A stretch of DNA of 51,945 nucleotides from an uncultured Bacilli bacterium (GTDB lineage Bacteria > Bacillota_I > Bacilli_A > RF39 > UBA660). Where the stretch lies: contig CANQOR010000007.1 of NCBI GenBank assembly GCA_947625535.1, forward strand, positions 1 to 51,945, given 5' to 3'. Below the pieces are notes generated by a model that saw only the letters and a program-made list of their open reading frames with translations, made no database searches and was not told the origin of the DNA. The translations under genes were made by a program, and so were the position numbers. Below are positions 36,200 through 44,516 of this stretch, in pieces; position 1 is the first letter of the stretch, and every line of letters begins with the position of its first letter.

Positions 36200-37147
36200 T
36201 TATTCGCCTTCCATTAGGTAAGAAAATATTAGGAAAGCAGTTTTTAGTGAATCATGTCTTATATATCCATCTTCTACTCTAAATAGTTTTTCTGCAATAA
36301 CACTAACACCCATTTTATCTAGTTTAGTTTTATCTATTTCAACTGGGTCTTTACCTTCAGATTTAGCTAATAAAGTCATATTTTTAGGTATTTTAGAGTC
36401 GTTAGCTATAACAACATCTATAGAGTTTTTACCTAATCTTTTTTCTAATACTTTGATATGATTACTTACTTTGAAATCATCTGTTTCTCCTGGTTGTGTT
36501 AACATATTACAGATATACATTGTTTTAGCTTTAGAATTTTTAATTGCTTCTTGAATTTCGGGAACTATAATATGAGGTAAGATACTTGTTAATAGAGAAC
36601 CTGAACTAAAGATTATTAAATCAGCTTTTTTTATTTCTTCTAATACTTTAGGAGTTACTGTTACTTTTTTATTATATTTTAAATCGATTATTTTACTTTT
36701 TGATTCAGTTATTTCTGCTTCACCAACTATTTCTTTACCATCTTTGGTAATACCTACTAAGTCAACGTTATCTTCTGTTAAAGGTAAGATTTTGCCTTTA
36801 ACATCTAATAAATCACAAAGGATAGGTAAAGAATGGGCAAAATCACCTTTCATTTCTAGTAAGGCTGTTATGATAAGATTTTTAATAGAATGGTTACCTA
36901 AACTGGAATTGTTTTTAAAACGGTAATTAAATAGGTCTTTAACCCCTTTGGATTCACCTGACATAGCCATTAGTACTTTAGTAATATCACCAACAGCAGG
37001 AATAGCAAATTCTTCTCTTAAACGACCTGTACTTCCACCATTATCTGAAACACTTACAACAGCTGTAATATCTATAGGGAACTGAATCATTCCCTTTAAT
37101 AGTTGAGATAGACCACTACCTCCACCAAATATAACTACTTTTTTCAT
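36200..37147 (-). CDS. yvcK: YvcK/CofD-like gluconeogenesis factor
   Basis: Members bind UDP-sugars and influence carbon flux and cell-wall synthesis. The start MKKVVIFGGGSGLSQLLKGM follows GGAGG; 315 residues, the usual size. Other blocks are VSVSDNGGSTGRLREEF, GDITKVLMAMSG, SLGNHSIKNLIITALLEM and MYICNMLTQPGETDDF. Paired with whiA as in other Bacillota. Confidence 0.95.
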   Translation of the reverse strand: MKKVVIFGGGSGLSQLLKGMIQFPIDITAVVSVSDNGGSTGRLREEFAIPAVGDITKVLMAMSGESKGVKDLFNYRFKNNSSLGNHSIKNLIITALLEMKGDFAHSLPILCDLLDVKGKILPLTEDNVDLVGITKDGKEIVGEAEITESKSKIIDLKYNKKVTVTPKVLEEIKKADLIIFSSGSLLTSILPHIIVPEIQEAIKNSKAKTMYICNMLTQPGETDDFKVSNHIKVLEKRLGKNSIDVVIANDSKIPKNMTLLAKSEGKDPVEIDKTKLDKMGVSVIAEKLFRVEDGYIRHDSLKTAFLIFSYLMEGE

Positions 37148-37240
37148 ACGGATTCCTCCATTCATTCTCTATAATATCACAAAATGCTATAGTCTATAGT
37201 ATTAATATTATTAATTTGACATTATATTTAGACATATATA

Positions 37241-37267
37241 AAAAACAAACAGATATCTGTTTGTTTT
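37241..37267 (-). terminator. Terminator of the ftsEX-hydrolase operon
   Basis: AAAACAAACAGAT/ATCTGTTTGTTTT is a near-perfect palindrome overlapping the hydrolase stop codon and ending in a T-run on the minus strand. Confidence 0.7.
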
Positions 37268-38468
37268 AACCTCTAGTAGTCCATTTCCAACCATATGTAT
37301 TTTTAATACCACTTATTTTTTGAATAGAAGTAGCTTTAGTATTAGATGTAAATTTAGACCAACTAGTATAACCGTTTTTACCACTACCTAAGTAATAACC
37401 GTATGCTATTGCATAGTGTAAGTGAGGACCGGTTGTACATTTATCATAGTACCAGGTTGAGGAGTCACCACCAACTTGACCAATTACTTGACCTTTAGTA
37501 ACTTTTTGACCTGGTTTAACATTGACTTGTTTTAGGTGCGCAAACTGAGTTGTGTAAGCTACACCACCAACTGTATGATGGATAAATATTTGGTTCCCAC
37601 CACAAGATGAATGGTATGTTGTATGAATAACTGTTCCATTTGCTGGAGCATAGACATTAGTTCCGGCTTTATTACCACCAATATCGATAGCTGGATGGCT
37701 ACCCCAACCTTGAGTTACACGACCTGAATTAAGTGGTCTTGAGAATGACGCTGAGCCACCACCTTTGTTGTAGTAACAATCATCAACATCATCACCATCT
37801 TTACAACCAGCTTGTTCAAATAATTTAATTTGATTTTTTTGAGCAGCTATTTGTTCATCATAATCTAATCCAATAGAAGCTAGTTTATCTATATAGGCTT
37901 CTAGTTCTTTAACTTGTTGTTCATAACTAGTTATTGAATTAGCTAAATTAACGTTGTCTTCTGCAAGTTTTACTTGTAGTTCTTTATTTTCTTTTATTAA
38001 TTTATCTAAGTCATCAAGTTGTTTTTGGGTATAATCAACAATCTGTTCAATAATGGCTTGTCTTTCCATTAATTCAGCTATTGATTCAGAATCAAAGACA
38101 TAACTTAAATAAATATCATCTGAATTACCATCTGAATATTGTAAAATATTAATTATATCTTTTAATTCTTGCGTTTTAATTTTTATTTTTTCTTGACCAT
38201 CAGCTACTTTAGATTTCGCATCTTCAACTTTCTTTTCATTAGATGAAATAGTGTTATTAGCATTTACTATCGCATTTCTTTTACGATCTATAGCTGCCAT
38301 ATTTTCTTTAGTTAAACGATTATTTTCACTTTTTTCACTTTCTAGTTTTGCAAGCTGATTTTTATAATCACGTAAAGTCTTAGTTGCAGCATTAACATTA
38401 GTTAAAGGTGAAAATGTAAGAAGGATTAATGATAATACTAAAAATATATTAATAACTTTTTTCATCAT
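37266..38468 (-). CDS. Secreted coiled-coil M23 peptidoglycan hydrolase (PcsB/EnvC-like)
   Basis: A signal peptide (about 1-28, ending NVNA) is followed by a long coiled coil (about 30-225) and an M23 zinc-peptidase domain (about 245-375) with HPAIDIGG and GPHLHYAIA; the metal-binding HxxxD and HxH are intact. The order coiled coil plus hydrolase, together with overlap with ftsX (ATGA, starting at 38468), matches the FtsEX-controlled septal hydrolases PcsB and EnvC, whose coiled coil is pulled by FtsX. The catalytic domain differs from PcsB (CHAP), being closer to EnvC or to M23 enzymes, but here it looks active. Confidence 0.88.
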   Translation of the reverse strand: MMKKVINIFLVLSLILLTFSPLTNVNAATKTLRDYKNQLAKLESEKSENNRLTKENMAAIDRKRNAIVNANNTISSNEKKVEDAKSKVADGQEKIKIKTQELKDIINILQYSDGNSDDIYLSYVFDSESIAELMERQAIIEQIVDYTQKQLDDLDKLIKENKELQVKLAEDNVNLANSITSYEQQVKELEAYIDKLASIGLDYDEQIAAQKNQIKLFEQAGCKDGDDVDDCYYNKGGGSASFSRPLNSGRVTQGWGSHPAIDIGGNKAGTNVYAPANGTVIHTTYHSSCGGNQIFIHHTVGGVAYTTQFAHLKQVNVKPGQKVTKGQVIGQVGGDSSTWYYDKCTTGPHLHYAIAYGYYLGSGKNGYTSWSKFTSNTKATSIQKISGIKNTYGWKWTTRG

Positions 38469-39379
38469 ATCTTTAAATGTCTCCTTACTGTGAAATAACT
38501 ACCAAACATACCAACTAAACCACCTATTAATACTAAGATTCCTGAAACATATAAGGTAAATGGTAATGGTTCAATCATTTTAATGAAGTTAGTAAGGAAG
38601 AAACCTTCTAATTTATCATAAGCTATTATATAACCCCATATAGTAACTATAATTGGTATTAAAGAACCTATAATACCTAGGAATAAGCCTTCAATAACAA
38701 ATGGTAATTTAATAACAAAGTTACTTGTTCCTACTAAACGCATTATATCTATTTCATTTTTACGAGCAAAGATAGTTAATTTAATAGTATTACATATTAA
38801 GAAGACAGTTACACAAACTAGACCAACTATGATAGCTATAGTTACTTTTTTAATTACTTCAAAAGTTGGAACCATCTTTTCAACTACACTTTCACTATAT
38901 TGAACTTCAACTATGTTTTCAATAGATTTTAATGATTTAGCAGTTGCTTCTAAGTTATTCACATCTTTAACTGAAATAAAGAATTCTGGTCTTAAGAAGT
39001 TATTTTCTTCGGTTAAGGTATTCATAATAGCATAGATTGTGGAATTTTCATTTGATTTTTCCATCGTTTCTTTACGAATAGTTTCTTTATCTTTAAAGAT
39101 TAATTCATCACTTTTAATATTTCTAATTTCTAAAATTTTACTTTTAATAATATTTATTTCTTCTTCAGTAGCATCTTTATCTACATAAGCAATAACTGTT
39201 AAGGTACTTTCAAGGTCTTTAGTAAAATTGTTAACGTTAGCAGAAGCTAAGATTGCTAAGGAAACAATAGTTAAGGTTATTGTTGTACATATTATAGAAG
39301 CAATACTTAGACTAAAATTACGAAAGATACTTTTAACAGCGCTAGCTATATTTCTTCTAAATATTCTAATTGCTTTCAT
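38465..39379 (-). CDS. ftsX: Cell division permease-like protein FtsX
   Basis: Four-helix membrane partner of FtsE. The start MKAIRIFRRNIASAVKSIFR follows AAAGGAAG and overlaps ftsE by 14 bp; an upstream in-frame ATG lies wholly in ftsE. One helix at about 21-45, a large outside loop (about 50-160) and three helices at the end, with the FtsX motif NEIDIMRLVGTSNFVIKLPF. It transmits ATP hydrolysis to the hydrolase encoded downstream. 304 residues; the stop is TGA. Confidence 0.95.
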   Translation of the reverse strand: MKAIRIFRRNIASAVKSIFRNFSLSIASIICTTITLTIVSLAILASANVNNFTKDLESTLTVIAYVDKDATEEEINIIKSKILEIRNIKSDELIFKDKETIRKETMEKSNENSTIYAIMNTLTEENNFLRPEFFISVKDVNNLEATAKSLKSIENIVEVQYSESVVEKMVPTFEVIKKVTIAIIVGLVCVTVFLICNTIKLTIFARKNEIDIMRLVGTSNFVIKLPFVIEGLFLGIIGSLIPIIVTIWGYIIAYDKLEGFFLTNFIKMIEPLPFTLYVSGILVLIGGLVGMFGSYFTVRRHLKI

Positions 39380-40067
39380 CGGCCGTATAACTTCCTTTCT
39401 TTGTATCACTAGTTATAACTCCATTTTCAAGAGTAATTACTCTCTTTTTCATAGAATTAACTATTTCTTTATCATGGGTAACCATTATAACTGTTGTACC
39501 TAAATCATCATTAATGTTTTTAATAACTTTAACAATTTCTTTAGAAGTTTTAGGGTCAAGATTTCCTGTTGGTTCATCACATATTAAGACTTTTGGTTCA
39601 TTAACAATAGCTCTAGCAATACAAACTCTTTGTTGTTCTCCACCTGATAATTCATTAGGGAAACTTTTAGTTTTATCTTTTAAACCAACTATTTGAAGAG
39701 CTTTCATTACTTTAGTTCTAATAATGCTACTTTTTTCACCGATATTATCTAAACCAAAAGCAACATTTTCATAAACAGTAAGTTTAGGTAGTAATTTAAA
39801 GTCTTGGAAGACAATACCTAATTTACGACGTAGTTTATGAACACGACTATTATATAATTTAGCAACATTTATACCACCTACCATTACTTGTCCTTTAGTA
39901 GGTTTTTCTTCTCTATACAATAATTTTACTAAGGTTGATTTACCGCACCCAGAAGCACCGGTAATAAAAACAAACTCACCTTTGTCAACAGATAAACTCA
40001 CATCAGCTAATGCTGTAACACCATTTTTGTAAACTTTATAACAATTTTTTATGTCTATGAATTTCAT
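39366..40067 (-). CDS. ftsE: Cell division ATP-binding protein FtsE
   Basis: ABC ATPase of the FtsEX complex. Walker A is GASGCGKST (37-45), the signature NELSGGEQQRVCIARA and Walker B VLICDEPTGNLDP, with the H-loop in VIMVTHDKEIV. 233 residues. It is the first gene of a three-gene operon ending with the hydrolase. Confidence 0.97.
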   Translation of the reverse strand: MKFIDIKNCYKVYKNGVTALADVSLSVDKGEFVFITGASGCGKSTLVKLLYREEKPTKGQVMVGGINVAKLYNSRVHKLRRKLGIVFQDFKLLPKLTVYENVAFGLDNIGEKSSIIRTKVMKALQIVGLKDKTKSFPNELSGGEQQRVCIARAIVNEPKVLICDEPTGNLDPKTSKEIVKVIKNINDDLGTTVIMVTHDKEIVNSMKKRVITLENGVITSDTKKGSYTADESN

Positions 40068-40089
40068 CTTACACCACCTTAATACTTTA

Positions 40090-40098
40090 ATTATAACA
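40090..40098 (-). promoter_or_regulatory. Extended -10 promoter of the ftsEX operon
   Basis: TGTTATAAT on the minus strand immediately downstream of the yitT terminator, with an expected leader of only about 15 nt before the ATG. The -35 overlaps the terminator stem and is weak. Confidence 0.5.
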
Positions 40099-40122
40099 AA
40101 AAAATCCGTTTAAATAAACGGA
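40099..40122 (-). terminator. Terminator of the YitT-family gene
   Basis: TCCGTTTA-TT-TAAACGGA followed by TTTTTTTG on the minus strand; the stem contains the stop codon. Confidence 0.8.
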
Positions 40123-41015
40123 AATTTAACTTTTCGGTGTCCACCGTAAACCTCGTAACAATCGTTAATTATAAAGAATGCTTGAGGATCAATTTTTTCA
40201 ATAACATTTTTAAACATATAATAATCTTTAGTAGCTATAACAGTCATTATAATATTATTAGTTTTATTAGTATATCCACCATCAGTTCTCATGATAGTAT
40301 AACCATTTTTCATAGCTGTAAGGAAGTCTTTAATTTCTTCTGGTTTTTTAGTATATATATAAAACATTTTACTATCAGAAATACCTAACATTATTTTGTC
40401 TATTAAATAACTATTAATTAAAATAATAATTACAGCATATAAAGCTTTACTAACACCAAAGATCATTCCACCCGATATTATGACACATATATTAAAGATA
40501 AATGATGCGACACCAGTAGGAATCTTTAAGTATTTATTAAGTATTTGAATAATGATATCAGAACCACCTGTAGTAAAACCGGTTTTATATATAAAGCCGT
40601 TGGCTGTACCAAATAAACATCCACTTACTAAGACAACTAAGATAAAATCATCTAAAACTATTTTTGTGGCTAAGTATTCACACATGTCACTAGTTAATGA
40701 CACAAATAACGGATATAATAATGATCCAACTATTGTCAACCCCGTGTTTCTTGGTCCTAGAAAAATAAAACTCAAGATAATAAAGTATATATTAACTACT
40801 AGTAAAAAAGTAGCTGGTTCTAATCCTGTATATTCATGGACTATTATTGCTAAACCACTTGTTCCTCCAATAACTAAATCATTATGTAATAAGAATAAAT
40901 TGTAGTTAACAGCAAGGACAAATGCACCTATAACAGTTATTAAAAATCTAGGCCAAAAATTTTTGGAGAATACTTCGTCGATTATTTTTTTATAATCAAA
41001 CTTCATATTTTTCAC
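40110..41015 (-). CDS. YitT-family membrane protein (DUF161 plus DUF2179)
   Basis: Five or six membrane helices (about 20-200) are followed by a cytoplasmic ligand-binding-like domain (about 215-295, MFYIYTKKPEEIKDFLTAMK, IIMTVIATKDYYMFKN). NLFLLHNDLVIGGTSGLAII and IYKTGFTTGGSDIIIQIL are hallmark YitT segments. The family's biochemical role is largely unknown. Divergent from gerQ. 301 residues, typical. Confidence 0.92.
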   Translation of the reverse strand: MKNMKFDYKKIIDEVFSKNFWPRFLITVIGAFVLAVNYNLFLLHNDLVIGGTSGLAIIVHEYTGLEPATFLLVVNIYFIILSFIFLGPRNTGLTIVGSLLYPLFVSLTSDMCEYLATKIVLDDFILVVLVSGCLFGTANGFIYKTGFTTGGSDIIIQILNKYLKIPTGVASFIFNICVIISGGMIFGVSKALYAVIIILINSYLIDKIMLGISDSKMFYIYTKKPEEIKDFLTAMKNGYTIMRTDGGYTNKTNNIIMTVIATKDYYMFKNVIEKIDPQAFFIINDCYEVYGGHRKVKFPFI

Positions 41016-41024
41016 CTATTATTA

Positions 41025-41030
41025 ATTATA
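41025..41030 (-). promoter_or_regulatory. Probable -10 element of the YitT gene
   Basis: TATAAT on the minus strand, 10 nt before the ATG, so the leader would be very short. The -35 is poor. Confidence 0.3.
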
Positions 41031-41076
41031 CTATAAATTATTTTTTTTGCATATATTATTATCGAGGTGAAAATTT

Positions 41077-41427
41077 TTGAACGGAAATTATTATCAAAAT
41101 CCTACTTTCCCAACGATAGATAATAGTAATGATAATTATGAAGATGGTTATAAAGCTGGTCAATTACAGGATTTGCCTATGCAACAGAGCTATATTGAAA
41201 ATATTTTAAGACATAATAAAGGCAAAAAAGTTAGAGCTTACGTTAGTTTTCCAGATGCTAATGAATGGAAAGATAAGATTTTTGAAGGAACAATTGAGCA
41301 AGCAGGAAGAGATCATTTAATAATAAGAGATCCTAGTAATGGACACTGGTATTTAATTTTAATGATTTATTTAGACTATGTAGAATTTGAAGAAAAGATT
41401 GAATATACAGAGATTAATTTTATATAA
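41077..41427 (+). CDS. gerQ: GerQ-like spore coat protein
   Basis: In Bacillus GerQ is an inner-coat protein needed for the localisation of the cortex-lytic enzyme CwlJ. The 116 residues carry the family core: QSYIENILRHNKGKKVRAYV, EWKDKIFEGTIEQAGRDHLI and WYLILMIYLDYVEFEEKIEY. The N-terminal part is shorter and lacks the long Gln/Pro-rich tail of Bacillus GerQ (about 181 residues). The start is TTG, 9-10 nt after GAGGTG. Upstream an ATA-N14-CATATATT pattern could suit sigma-E/K, but AT-richness makes this weak. Confidence 0.85.
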   Translation: MNGNYYQNPTFPTIDNSNDNYEDGYKAGQLQDLPMQQSYIENILRHNKGKKVRAYVSFPDANEWKDKIFEGTIEQAGRDHLIIRDPSNGHWYLILMIYLDYVEFEEKIEYTEINFI

Positions 41428-41463
41428 AAAGCATTTTAGTAATAAAGACTAAAACGCTTTTTT
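41427..41463. terminator. Bidirectional terminator between gerQ and the MBL-fold gene
   Basis: AAGCATTTTAGT and ACTAAAACGCTT (one mismatch) around a 7-nt loop, with A- and T-runs at both ends. The MBL gene's stop codon is in the stem. Confidence 0.75.
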
Positions 41464-41933
41464 TCTTCTCCTAAATTAGTACTAGGACCATGTCCTGGGT
41501 AAATAGTAATGTCATCAGGATATGATTTTAACATTTCTAAACTTTCTATCATATCTTTATCATTACCACCTAAATCAGTACGACCTATACTATTATTAAA
41601 AATAAAGTCTCCCGTAAACATAAGATGTTTAGTTTTAAAATAAAATGTTTTGGAATCAAAAGTATGTCCTGGAGTTTCAATAGTTTCAAATTTAAATTTA
41701 TTACTATTAACTTTATTAACATCAATATCATATGTACTTAGTACTTCTTCTAAACTACCTATATGATCAGGATGAAAATGAGTTACTAAGCATCCTACTA
41801 CTTTATAATCTTTGACAGCTTCTTTAATTTTATTAAAATCATCACCTGGATCAATAATAAGACATTCATCATCTATTTTTAAAATATAACAATTTGTTTC
41901 TAAAGCTCCTACTACTAAAGTTTTTATATCCAT
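41436..41933 (-). CDS. Small metallo-beta-lactamase-fold hydrolase (glyoxalase II-like)
   Basis: The motif THFHPDH (about 51-57) gives HxHxDH, with further metal ligands in ETPGHTFDS, MFTGDFIF and IYPGHGPST. The order resembles hydroxyacylglutathione-hydrolase-like proteins such as Bacillus YqgX. At 165 residues it is about 40 shorter than usual: the segment between STYDIDV and FKFETIETPGHT is condensed. All metal ligands remain, so it may be active. Substrate unknown. Confidence 0.85.
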   Translation of the reverse strand: MDIKTLVVGALETNCYILKIDDECLIIDPGDDFNKIKEAVKDYKVVGCLVTHFHPDHIGSLEEVLSTYDIDVNKVNSNKFKFETIETPGHTFDSKTFYFKTKHLMFTGDFIFNNSIGRTDLGGNDKDMIESLEMLKSYPDDITIYPGHGPSTNLGEEKKRFSLYY

Positions 41934-41989
41934 TTATATCACCTCTTTACATTTTATTATAAATAAAAGCTTTTGTAAAACAGATATTA

Positions 41990-41998
41990 TGCTATAAT
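41990..41998 (+). promoter_or_regulatory. Extended -10 promoter of lemA
   Basis: TGCTATAAT with the hexamer at 41993-41998 and a 24-nt distance to the ATG. No good -35 at 17 nt. Confidence 0.5.
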
Positions 41999-42022
41999 TT
42001 AAGTAGAATAGAGGTTATAGGT

Positions 42023-42568
42023 ATGCCAATATTATATAGTTTTTTATTTATTATAATTATAGTAGGTGCTTTAGGAATATTATACGTATATCAATTTAAT
42101 AAATTAATGCATTCTAAAACAAAGATAGATCAAGCTGAATATTTAATAGATGAAGCTTTAAGAAATAGATATGATATATTACTTAGAGCTGATAAATTGG
42201 TTCAAAATGAATTAAAAAATGATAAGACTTTCTTTAAAGGTATTGATAAAGTAAGAAATGAAGATATTAGTAACTTTGACTTAGATAGAAAGTTAGTAGA
42301 ATATTTAAATATATTAGAACAAATTAAAGTTGATTATCCAGATTTACTTAATAATAAAGGTTTTAAAGAAATATTAAGTGATAATAAACGTGAAACAGAA
42401 AAGTTACAAGCTGCTAAATCTTATTATAATAAATATACTAGTGAATTAAATGATTTAATAAGAACTTTCCCTTCTAATATAGTAGCTAGAATGCATGGAA
42501 TAGCTATTAAACCATTCTTTGATGGTAAGAATATGGAAGATGAAATAATAGATGATTTTAAGTTATAA
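42023..42568 (+). CDS. lemA: LemA family protein
   Basis: An N-terminal membrane helix (about 5-25) precedes a helical bundle. Family marks are the N-terminal KIDQAEYLIDEALRNRYDIL, VDYPDLLNNKGFKEILSD and the C-terminal YNKYTSELNDLIRTFPSNIV. LemA proteins are short membrane-anchored proteins of unknown function, often near stress genes. 181 residues, normal. Transcribed alone and convergent with ung. Confidence 0.9.
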   Translation: MPILYSFLFIIIIVGALGILYVYQFNKLMHSKTKIDQAEYLIDEALRNRYDILLRADKLVQNELKNDKTFFKGIDKVRNEDISNFDLDRKLVEYLNILEQIKVDYPDLLNNKGFKEILSDNKRETEKLQAAKSYYNKYTSELNDLIRTFPSNIVARMHGIAIKPFFDGKNMEDEIIDDFKL

Positions 42569-42600
42569 AAAGAACTCTACTTTTTGTAGAGTTTTATTTT
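42569..42600. terminator. Bidirectional terminator between lemA and ung
   Basis: AACTCTAC-TTTTT-GTAGAGTT with T-rich flank on the plus strand (TTATTTT) and TTTTT-like flank on the minus. The ung stop codon begins one base past the stem. Confidence 0.75.
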
Positions 42601-43262
42601 GTATTTAAATTCCAATCTATTTCTTTTAAGTTATGTTCTTTTAAGAAGTTATTAGTTTTAGAAAAGGGGCGACTACCAAAGAAACCACTACGAGCTGAAA
42701 AAGGTGATGGATGAGGAGAAGTAATTATTAAGTGATTGGGATTAGTTATGTATTTAGCTTTTTCTTTAGCAAAATTACCCCACAAAATAAAAACTACGGG
42801 GTCTTCTTTTTGATTTAAGATTTTAATTATATAATCAGTTAATAGTTCCCAACCTAAATTACGATGAGAAGCTGGAGAATCTTTAACAACGGTTAAAACA
42901 GCATTTAGCATTAATACTCCTTCACGCCCCCATTTAGTTAAATCGCCAGAAGTAGCTATTGGAATATTTAAATCATCATGAAGTTCTTTATAAATATTTT
43001 GCAAAGATGGTGGTATTTTAATACCTTCTTGAACAGAAAAAGATAGACCATGAGCTTCACCTACTCCATGATAAGGATCTTGACCAACAATAACAACTTT
43101 AGTATTAGCATAAGAAGTTAATTTTAAAGCATTAAAAATATATTCTTTAGGGGGAAAGATTGTTTTAGTTTGATATTCATTATCAACTATTTTTAAAAAC
43201 TTTTTAAAGCCTTCACTTTGCCATATAATTTTTAATTTTTCATCCCAATCATTACCTATCAT
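42594..43262 (-). CDS. ung: Uracil-DNA glycosylase
   Basis: Removes uracil from DNA in base-excision repair. Signature VVIVGQDPYHGVGEAHGLSF, VLMLNAVLTVV and the C-terminal HPSPFSARSGFFGSRPFSKTN are clear, including the catalytic Asp of GQDPYHG and the His of HPSP. 222 residues, normal. Transcribed alone. Confidence 0.97.
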   Translation of the reverse strand: MIGNDWDEKLKIIWQSEGFKKFLKIVDNEYQTKTIFPPKEYIFNALKLTSYANTKVVIVGQDPYHGVGEAHGLSFSVQEGIKIPPSLQNIYKELHDDLNIPIATSGDLTKWGREGVLMLNAVLTVVKDSPASHRNLGWELLTDYIIKILNQKEDPVVFILWGNFAKEKAKYITNPNHLIITSPHPSPFSARSGFFGSRPFSKTNNFLKEHNLKEIDWNLNTK

Positions 43263-43300
43263 ATAGACACCTTCTTTTTATAATTTATCATAATTTTAAT

Positions 43301-43341
43301 AAAAAACAATGAAAAGTTTATTTGTGATACTTTTCATTGTT
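43301..43341 (-). terminator. Terminator of the rplI-dnaB-peptidase-walJ-rlmH operon
   Basis: AACAATGAAAAGT (43305-43317) pairs with ACTTTTCATTGTT (43329-43341), 13 bp, and is followed by TTTT on the minus strand. The 5' arm contains rlmH's last codons. Confidence 0.75.
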
Positions 43342-43755
43342 AAGTATTTTAAATGAACGATATATTTGTTCTAATAAAATTCCTCTAAATAAACCATGAG
43401 GGAATGTCATTTTAGAAAAAGATAAACGATAGTTAGCTTTTCTTTTAATATCTTCATGTAAGCCTTCACTACTTCCTATAATAAAAGTAATAGTACTATT
43501 AGTAATAAATGTTTCATCGATTTTCTTAGCTAATTCTTCAGATGTAATTTGATTACCATCTATATCTAAAGCTATTATGTAATCATCTTTACCTAAATGT
43601 TTTTCAATATTTATTTTTTCATTAACTAAATTATTTTCATCTTTTAGTTCAATTATTTCTATTTTATGATATTTATTTATTCTTTTTAAATAATCATTAA
43701 TTAAGTCATTTAGATAATTTTCTTTTATTTTACCTAAACAGATTATTTTTATCAT
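43318..43755 (-). CDS. rlmH: 23S rRNA pseudouridine-1915 N3-methyltransferase RlmH
   Basis: SPOUT methyltransferase modifying a pseudouridine in helix 69 of 23S rRNA. The 145 residues show the SAM-binding knot FIIGSSEGLHEDIKRKANYR and LSFSKMTFPHGLFRGILLEQ, followed by IYRSFKILNNEKYHK, which places the C-terminal Tyr-His in the active site. It overlaps the walJ stop (ATGA). Confidence 0.97.
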   Translation of the reverse strand: MIKIICLGKIKENYLNDLINDYLKRINKYHKIEIIELKDENNLVNEKINIEKHLGKDDYIIALDIDGNQITSEELAKKIDETFITNSTITFIIGSSEGLHEDIKRKANYRLSFSKMTFPHGLFRGILLEQIYRSFKILNNEKYHK

Positions 43756-44516
43756 ATTTCAATCAACTCAGTTCTTTCTCTTTGTTTAGCACAAGATATA
43801 TCTGTGAAAGATATTTCATATTCTTTAAAGACTTCTTTAATTGTTTCTAAAGCTTTTTCTTCCGTATTATTTTTTTGTGATAAGTGAGATAGAATTATTT
43901 TTTTAGTATTAGGACCAATTATTTTAGCTAGATAGATAGAACTATCTTTATTGGATAAATGACCATATGGTCCTGCTACACGATCTTTTAACCATTTAGG
44001 ATAAGGACCATGCATTAGCATTTCAACATCATGGTTACTTTCAAATAGATAAATATCAGCATTTTTTATTTTTTTAAAATTCTTTTGGTTTATAAAACCT
44101 GTATCAGTCATATAAACAAAGGACTTACCGTTATTTCTAACAATAAAACTACGTGAATCAGAGGTATCATGAGATGTTTTAACTATATCAATAGTGACAT
44201 CGTCTAAGTAAACAGCATCATTATATAAAATAATATTTTCATAGTATTTTAGAAAATCTAATTCGGCGAACATCTTAGGACTTAAACAGACGATTGGTTT
44301 ATATTTCTTAATAAGGTTTTTTAAAGCTTTTATGTGGTCATCATGGACATGGGTAATAAATATATAATCAATATCTTCGATAGCAACAGAAAGCTCAGAA
44401 AGCTTTTCTTTTATGTATTTAACAGTCATTCCAACATCTAGTAGTATCTTGTGATTATCTGTTTCAACATACGTTACATTACCTTCTGAGCCACTTGCTA
44501 AATTACATATTTTCAT
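43752..44516 (-). CDS. walJ: MBL-fold hydrolase WalJ (YycJ-like)
   Basis: WalJ is the metallo-beta-lactamase-fold member of the WalRK locus in Bacillota, linked to cell-wall and DNA-damage phenotypes. LASGSEGNVTYVETDNHKIL, HVHDDHIKAL, MTDTGFINQ and LSHLSQKNN are typical. I start it at MKICNLASGS, whose ATG overlaps the upstream stop (TAATG). 254 residues; stop TGA. walR, walK, walH and walI are not present in this window. Confidence 0.93.
   Translation of the reverse strand: MKICNLASGSEGNVTYVETDNHKILLDVGMTVKYIKEKLSELSVAIEDIDYIFITHVHDDHIKALKNLIKKYKPIVCLSPKMFAELDFLKYYENIILYNDAVYLDDVTIDIVKTSHDTSDSRSFIVRNNGKSFVYMTDTGFINQKNFKKIKNADIYLFESNHDVEMLMHGPYPKWLKDRVAGPYGHLSNKDSSIYLAKIIGPNTKKIILSHLSQKNNTEEKALETIKEVFKEYEISFTDISCAKQRERTELIEI

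Noticed and set aside
43752..43754. A mycoplasma-type code with TGA as Trp
   Set aside because: TGA ends walJ and ftsX at normal lengths and Trp is encoded by TGG.
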